64,000 nt of DNA. Origin: Trebonia sp963767685. Lineage in GTDB: Bacteria; Actinomycetota; Actinomycetes; Streptosporangiales; Streptosporangiaceae. The translations under genes were made by a program, and so were the position numbers. The notes beneath the pieces were generated by a model. It had not been told where the DNA came from. It searched no databases and saw only the letters and a program-made list of their open reading frames with translations. Shown here one piece after another: positions 61,002 through 64,000 of this stretch (position 1 is its first letter; each line of letters begins with the position of its first letter). The DNA lies in contig CAVYEZ010000008.1 in assembly GCA_963767685.1 (NCBI GenBank), positions 62,001 to 126,000 of the forward strand. The letters are read 5' to 3'.

Positions 61002-61397
61002 ATGAAGGTCGAAGGCTGGCTCTTCCTGGGCTGTGGCGTCTTCCTGGCGGGCGGAGACATCGTCTACTGGTACGTGTCGTACGAGCCGACCGGGACGACG
61101 GCACTCGCGCTCGCGGTGGGCCTGTGCCTCCTCATCGGTTTCTACCTGCTGTTCACCGGCCGCCGCCTGCCCATACGCCCCGAGGACGACAACGAGGGCG
61201 AGGTCGCTCAGGGCACCGGCGAGATCGGCTTCTTCAGCCCGCACAGCTGGTGGCCGTTCTGGGTCGGCCTGGCCGCGGCGTTCACGGCGGTCGGGTTCGC
61301 GATCGGCTGGTGGATGGTGCTGCTCGGGGTCGTGGCCATCGTCTTCGCGACGGTCGGCTTCGTCTTCGAGTACTACCGAGGCCACTTCAGCCACTAA
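61002..61397 (+). CDS. ctaF: Cytochrome c oxidase subunit IV
   Basis: 131 residues with four membrane helices, starting MKVEGWLFLGCGVFLAGGDI with the loop RPEDDNEGEVAQGTGEIGFF and ending FATVGFVFEYYRGHFSH. This is the actinobacterial CtaF type. It stabilises the oxidase core. It follows ctaD by 15 bases and precedes a terminator. Confidence 0.92.
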   Translation: MKVEGWLFLGCGVFLAGGDIVYWYVSYEPTGTTALALAVGLCLLIGFYLLFTGRRLPIRPEDDNEGEVAQGTGEIGFFSPHSWWPFWVGLAAAFTAVGFAIGWWMVLLGVVAIVFATVGFVFEYYRGHFSH

Positions 61398-61453
61398 CGG
61401 CCGTACCCGCGAGTCAAAGTCAAACCCGGGAAGGACATCCCGAACGGTTCCGG

Positions 61454-61493
61454 GCCCTGCCTCCGCAGCCACCCTTGACTGTGGAGGCAGGGC
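61454..61493 (+). terminator. Terminator after the ctaCDF operon
   Basis: GCCCTGCCTCC (61454-61464) pairs perfectly with GGAGGCAGGGC (61483-61493) across 18 bases, 57 bases after ctaF. The remaining DNA to about 61650 has no ORF; related AAGTCAAA-type stretches occur at 61412 and 61604. Confidence 0.75.
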
Positions 61494-61658
61494 TGCGTGC
61501 TTCCTGGGTGTCTTTTGGGCACCCGACATTACTTTCAAGGCGTGGGGAGCGCCGGGCTTGGCGAGTCGCCCCGCGCCGCGCCCGTTGCTCCCGACACCAG
61601 CCAAAGTCCAAGTCAAGGTCAAAACCCGGCCGCCGATAGATCTCTCGCCTCGTCCTGC

Positions 61659-61883
61659 TTAGTGGCAGTTTCCCCAGATATAAGAGGCCGTTTCGGGGAT
61701 GCTGCCTGAGCCGCAGGCGGAAGGGCCGGGGAGCCCGATCCCATCCTGTGCCTCGGTTTCTTCTGTGCAGAGAGAGGCGGTGGGGCTCGCTACCTGATTG
61801 CCGTTGTAGCTGAATGAGACATTTACTTCATATTCGTTGTCTGCGACGCGCTGCGGCGTGGAGATGGTGGCTTGGCTGCCCAT
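61659..61883 (-). CDS. Small hypothetical ORF, perhaps a secreted-domain remnant
   Basis: 74 codons from ATG 61883. The product (ATISTPQRVADNEYEVNVSF and SACGSGSIPETASYIWGNCH) is Ser/Thr/Asn-rich with three cysteines, like the end of an extracytoplasmic domain, and is lower in GC than its neighbours. There is no signal peptide. It overlaps the end of the response regulator gene in another frame. It could be the C-terminal remains of a deleted gene. Confidence 0.35.
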   Translation of the reverse strand: MGSQATISTPQRVADNEYEVNVSFSYNGNQVASPTASLCTEETEAQDGIGLPGPSACGSGSIPETASYIWGNCH

Positions 61884-62635
61884 AAGACCCCGGGGGCCAG
61901 GCCCGCCTGGTAGGCGATGATCACCAGCTGGACGCGGTCGCGGGAGTCCAGCTTCGTCAGCAGGTGGGCGACGTGGGTCTTCGCCGTGGCCGGGGAGATG
62001 CGCAGGTGATCGGCGATCTCGCCGTTCGACATCCCGGCCGCGACCAGGCGCAGCACCTCGCACTCGCGCTCGGTGAGCAGCCCGGTGACCTTTTCCGCGC
62101 GGTCCGCGGGCGGGGCTCCCGCGGTCACCGGCGCGCCGCCGGGCCGGGCGTCCCGGCCGTAGGCGGGCAGGCCCGCCGGCGTCGTCCCGGTCGCGCCGAG
62201 CGGCGGAATCCTGGCGAACTCGCTGATCAGGCGGCGGGTGATGCTCGGCGCGAGAAGCGCCTCGCCCGCCGCGACCACCCGGATGGCCGTGATGAGGTCT
62301 TCCGGGAGCGTGTCCTTGAGCAGGAACCCGCTGGCGCCCGCGCGCAGCGCGCCGAACACGTAGTCGTCGAGGTCGAAGGTCGTCAGGATGATGACGCGGA
62401 CCGCGGAGGACTCCGCGTCGGAAGTGATCTGCCTGGTTGCCTCGATGCCATTGAGCACGGGCATGCGCACGTCCATCAGCAGGACGTCGGGCTTGGCGGA
62501 CCGCGCGACCGCGACGGCCTCCGCGCCGTTGGCGGCCTCGCCGACCACGGCGAGCCCAGGCGTGGCGGCGACGATGCCGCAGAACCCTACCCGGACGAGG
62601 GCCTGATCATCGGCCACCGCGACGGAGATCGTCAT
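61823..62635 (-). CDS. NarL/FixJ-type response regulator
   Basis: 270 residues. The receiver domain has SVAVADDQALVRVGFCGIVA, the phospho-acceptor in PDVLLMDVRMPVLNGIEATR, and the conserved threonine and lysine in ILTTFDLDDYVFGAL and GFLLKDTLPEDLI. The LuxR HTH is LTERECEVLRLVAAGMSNGE then IADHLRISPATAKTHVAHLL. Between them lies an unusually long, Pro/Gly/Ala-rich linker of about 60 residues. The last 20 residues after AYQAGLAPG are atypical and may come from a shifted frame. Its start overlaps the kinase stop by 4 bases, so the two form a coupled two-component system. Confidence 0.88.
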   Translation of the reverse strand: MTISVAVADDQALVRVGFCGIVAATPGLAVVGEAANGAEAVAVARSAKPDVLLMDVRMPVLNGIEATRQITSDAESSAVRVIILTTFDLDDYVFGALRAGASGFLLKDTLPEDLITAIRVVAAGEALLAPSITRRLISEFARIPPLGATGTTPAGLPAYGRDARPGGAPVTAGAPPADRAEKVTGLLTERECEVLRLVAAGMSNGEIADHLRISPATAKTHVAHLLTKLDSRDRVQLVIIAYQAGLAPGVLWAAKPPSPRRSASQTTNMK

Positions 62636-64000
62636 CCCCGGCCGCCACCGTCCCTCGCCATGGCGCCGGAGACGGCGGGAGTGCCCGGCGCGCTGGCGTC
62701 GCCGGCGGGCAGGGCCTCGTCGGGGAGCGCGTTAGCAGGGCGCGGGGCGGTCGCCGCGGCCGGGCGGGCCCCGGCACGCGGGCGCGATCCGGGGCGGACG
62801 TCGGCCGCCGGCAGCGGCATCGTCGCCGTGACCTGAAAACCGCCGTCCGGCAGCGGACCGGCGCTGAACGAGCCGCCGCACAGGAACAACCGTTCACGCA
62901 TGCCGATGATGCCGTGCCCGCTGCCCGCGGTCGGCACGCTGATCGACGGGAGCGCCACCGGCAGCCCGCCGTCGTCGGTTACCCGGATAACCAGGTCCGC
63001 GTCCGTGTAGCCGACGTGCACCACGCACGCCGCGCCCGTGCCCGCGTGCCTGACCACGTTCGTCAGTGCCTCCTGGACGATCCGGTAGGCGGACAGGTCC
63101 ACGCCCGCGGGCGCGGGCCGCGGCTTCCCTGAGACCTCAAGGCGCACCCGCACGGCGGCACCGCGGGTGCGCTCGATAAGCCTGTCCAGGCCGGCCAGGC
63201 CGGGTGCGGGCGCGAGCGGCGCCTGCCTGGCGGAGGCGCCGGCAGCCGCCGCCTCCGCGCCGGGCGCGGCGGCGTCCCCCGGGCCCGGTGACCCGTCCTG
63301 CTGGCGAAGCACGCCGAGCATCCGGCGCATCTCCTCGAGCGCGTCTCTGCTAGTGGCCTGGATGGCGCCCAGCGCGTCCCTGGCACCGTCCGGGCTGGCG
63401 TCGATGACGTACTGGCCGTAGCCGGCCTGGACGGCGATCACGGACATGCTGTGCGCCACGACGTCGTGCAGTTCGCGCGCGATCCGCAGCCGCTCCTCAG
63501 CCACGGCGCTGTTCGCCGCCTGATGCTGCAGCGTGACCACGTACAGCCGCCGCTGCCGCACGGAGTACCCCGTCATCCAGGCGATGACGTTGGCGAGCGC
63601 GATGGGGACGAACTCGGCGGCGGGACTGTCGCGCTGCTGGTCGACGCCCGCGGCGATCAGGAACGTCAGGACCAGGAGGACGAGGCCGAGGGCGGCCGCC
63701 CCGGTGCGCTTGCGGCTCTCGACCGTCACCGTGTAAAGCACGAACGCGGCGCCGAGGAAGACCACCCCGGGTGCCGCGGGCTTCATGCCCGACACCAGCA
63801 CGCCGAGGATCACCAGGGCGCCGAACGCGGTGACCGGCGCCCGGCGGCGCAGCGCCACCGGGATGAAGACCACCGCCATGAACAGCAGCACGATCCCGAT
63901 CCGGGCCTGGCCGTAGACGTGGCCGGCGATCGCGGCGGCGGCGCAGATCGCGAGGAAGCCGGCGACCAGGCAGTCGAGTGCGATCCAGTGGGTGAGCCGC
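62632..64000 (-). CDS. Sensor histidine kinase, HisKA_3 type (N-terminus beyond the window)
   Basis: About 456 residues are in the window; the frame runs off the right edge. Several membrane helices (VTAFGALVILGVLVSGM, FLGAAFVLYTVTV, AAALGLVLLVLTFLIAAGV) precede the dimerisation helix EERLRIARELHDVVAHSMSV with the phosphorylated histidine. The ATP domain has VQEALTNVVRHAGTGAACVV and VTDDGGLPVALPSISVPTAG with the GHGIIGMRERLFLCGG box. A Pro/Arg/Ala-rich tail of about 70 residues follows. It is paired with the downstream NarL-type regulator; the signal is unknown. Confidence 0.88.
   Translation of the reverse strand, partial: RLTHWIALDCLVAGFLAICAAAAIAGHVYGQARIGIVLLFMAVVFIPVALRRRAPVTAFGALVILGVLVSGMKPAAPGVVFLGAAFVLYTVTVESRKRTGAAALGLVLLVLTFLIAAGVDQQRDSPAAEFVPIALANVIAWMTGYSVRQRRLYVVTLQHQAANSAVAEERLRIARELHDVVAHSMSVIAVQAGYGQYVIDASPDGARDALGAIQATSRDALEEMRRMLGVLRQQDGSPGPGDAAAPGAEAAAAGASARQAPLAPAPGLAGLDRLIERTRGAAVRVRLEVSGKPRPAPAGVDLSAYRIVQEALTNVVRHAGTGAACVVHVGYTDADLVIRVTDDGGLPVALPSISVPTAGSGHGIIGMRERLFLCGGSFSAGPLPDGGFQVTATMPLPAADVRPGSRPRAGARPAAATAPRPANALPDEALPAGDASAPGTPAVSGAMARDGGGRG

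Overview
The window is chromosomal DNA from a high-GC actinobacterium. GC is very high throughout, codons end in G or C, GTG starts are common, and several families typical of Actinomycetota are present: DUF3043, PspAA/PspAB, CtaF-type oxidase subunit IV, F420-type luciferase-like oxidoreductases, and an adenosine kinase-like gene beside erpA and the cta oxidase genes, as in mycobacteria. I cannot name the species. I see no tRNA, rRNA, CRISPR array, phage or insertion sequence.

Layout. 0-4.8 kb: a PadR regulator fragment, a divergent AAA ATPase/DUF234 protein, two DJ-1/PfpI-superfamily genes and a CMD-family gene. 5.0-10.2 kb: an ECF sigma/anti-sigma pair next to a duplicated module (Lipoprotein_15-type lipoprotein plus small membrane protein, twice) and an APC-type permease; both lipoprotein copies carry the same upstream promoter-like block. 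10.2-18.1 kb: amidohydrolase, NhaA-thioredoxin fusion, class F-like sortase with a coupled secreted protein, alpha/beta hydrolase, AidB-like acyl-CoA dehydrogenase. 18.2-24.5 kb: a das-like sugar ABC operon with a GH3 hexosaminidase and a divergent ROK repressor. 24.5-33.9 kb: HtrA-like protease, DUF885 protein, amidohydrolase, MFS, SGNH hydrolase, GT4 glycosyltransferase, flavin oxidoreductase. 34.3-38.2 kb: a 1,307-residue DUF4011-SF1 helicase-nuclease fusion. 38.5-46.5 kb: catabolic enzymes (isochorismatase-fold hydrolase, amidase, paired aldehyde dehydrogenases, F420-type oxidoreductase, citrate synthase). 46.9-54.1 kb: DUF3500, a DedA-like membrane protein, an anti-sigma-type ATPase, DUF3043, then a Psp envelope-stress cluster (pspA, pspAA, htpX, pspAB). 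54.2-61.4 kb: erpA, adoK-like kinase, ctaG, TusA, then ctaC-ctaD-ctaF of the aa3 cytochrome oxidase. 61.7-64 kb: a NarL-type two-component system running off the end.

Two cautions and opportunities stand out. First, many genes between 2.6 and 26.4 kb, and one at 48.5 kb, are broken by single extra bases that restore the frame when removed. Nearly all sit in short G/C runs, so they look like sequence errors rather than pseudogenes; such genes are given here as one disrupted CDS. Second, the intergenic DNA holds three families of repeated, structured elements with base-paired arms that differ between copies while staying complementary: one at about 15.1 and 57.7-58.3 kb, one at about 41.1 and 45.0 kb, one at about 46.7 and 50.3 kb. 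These are the best candidates here for something undescribed.
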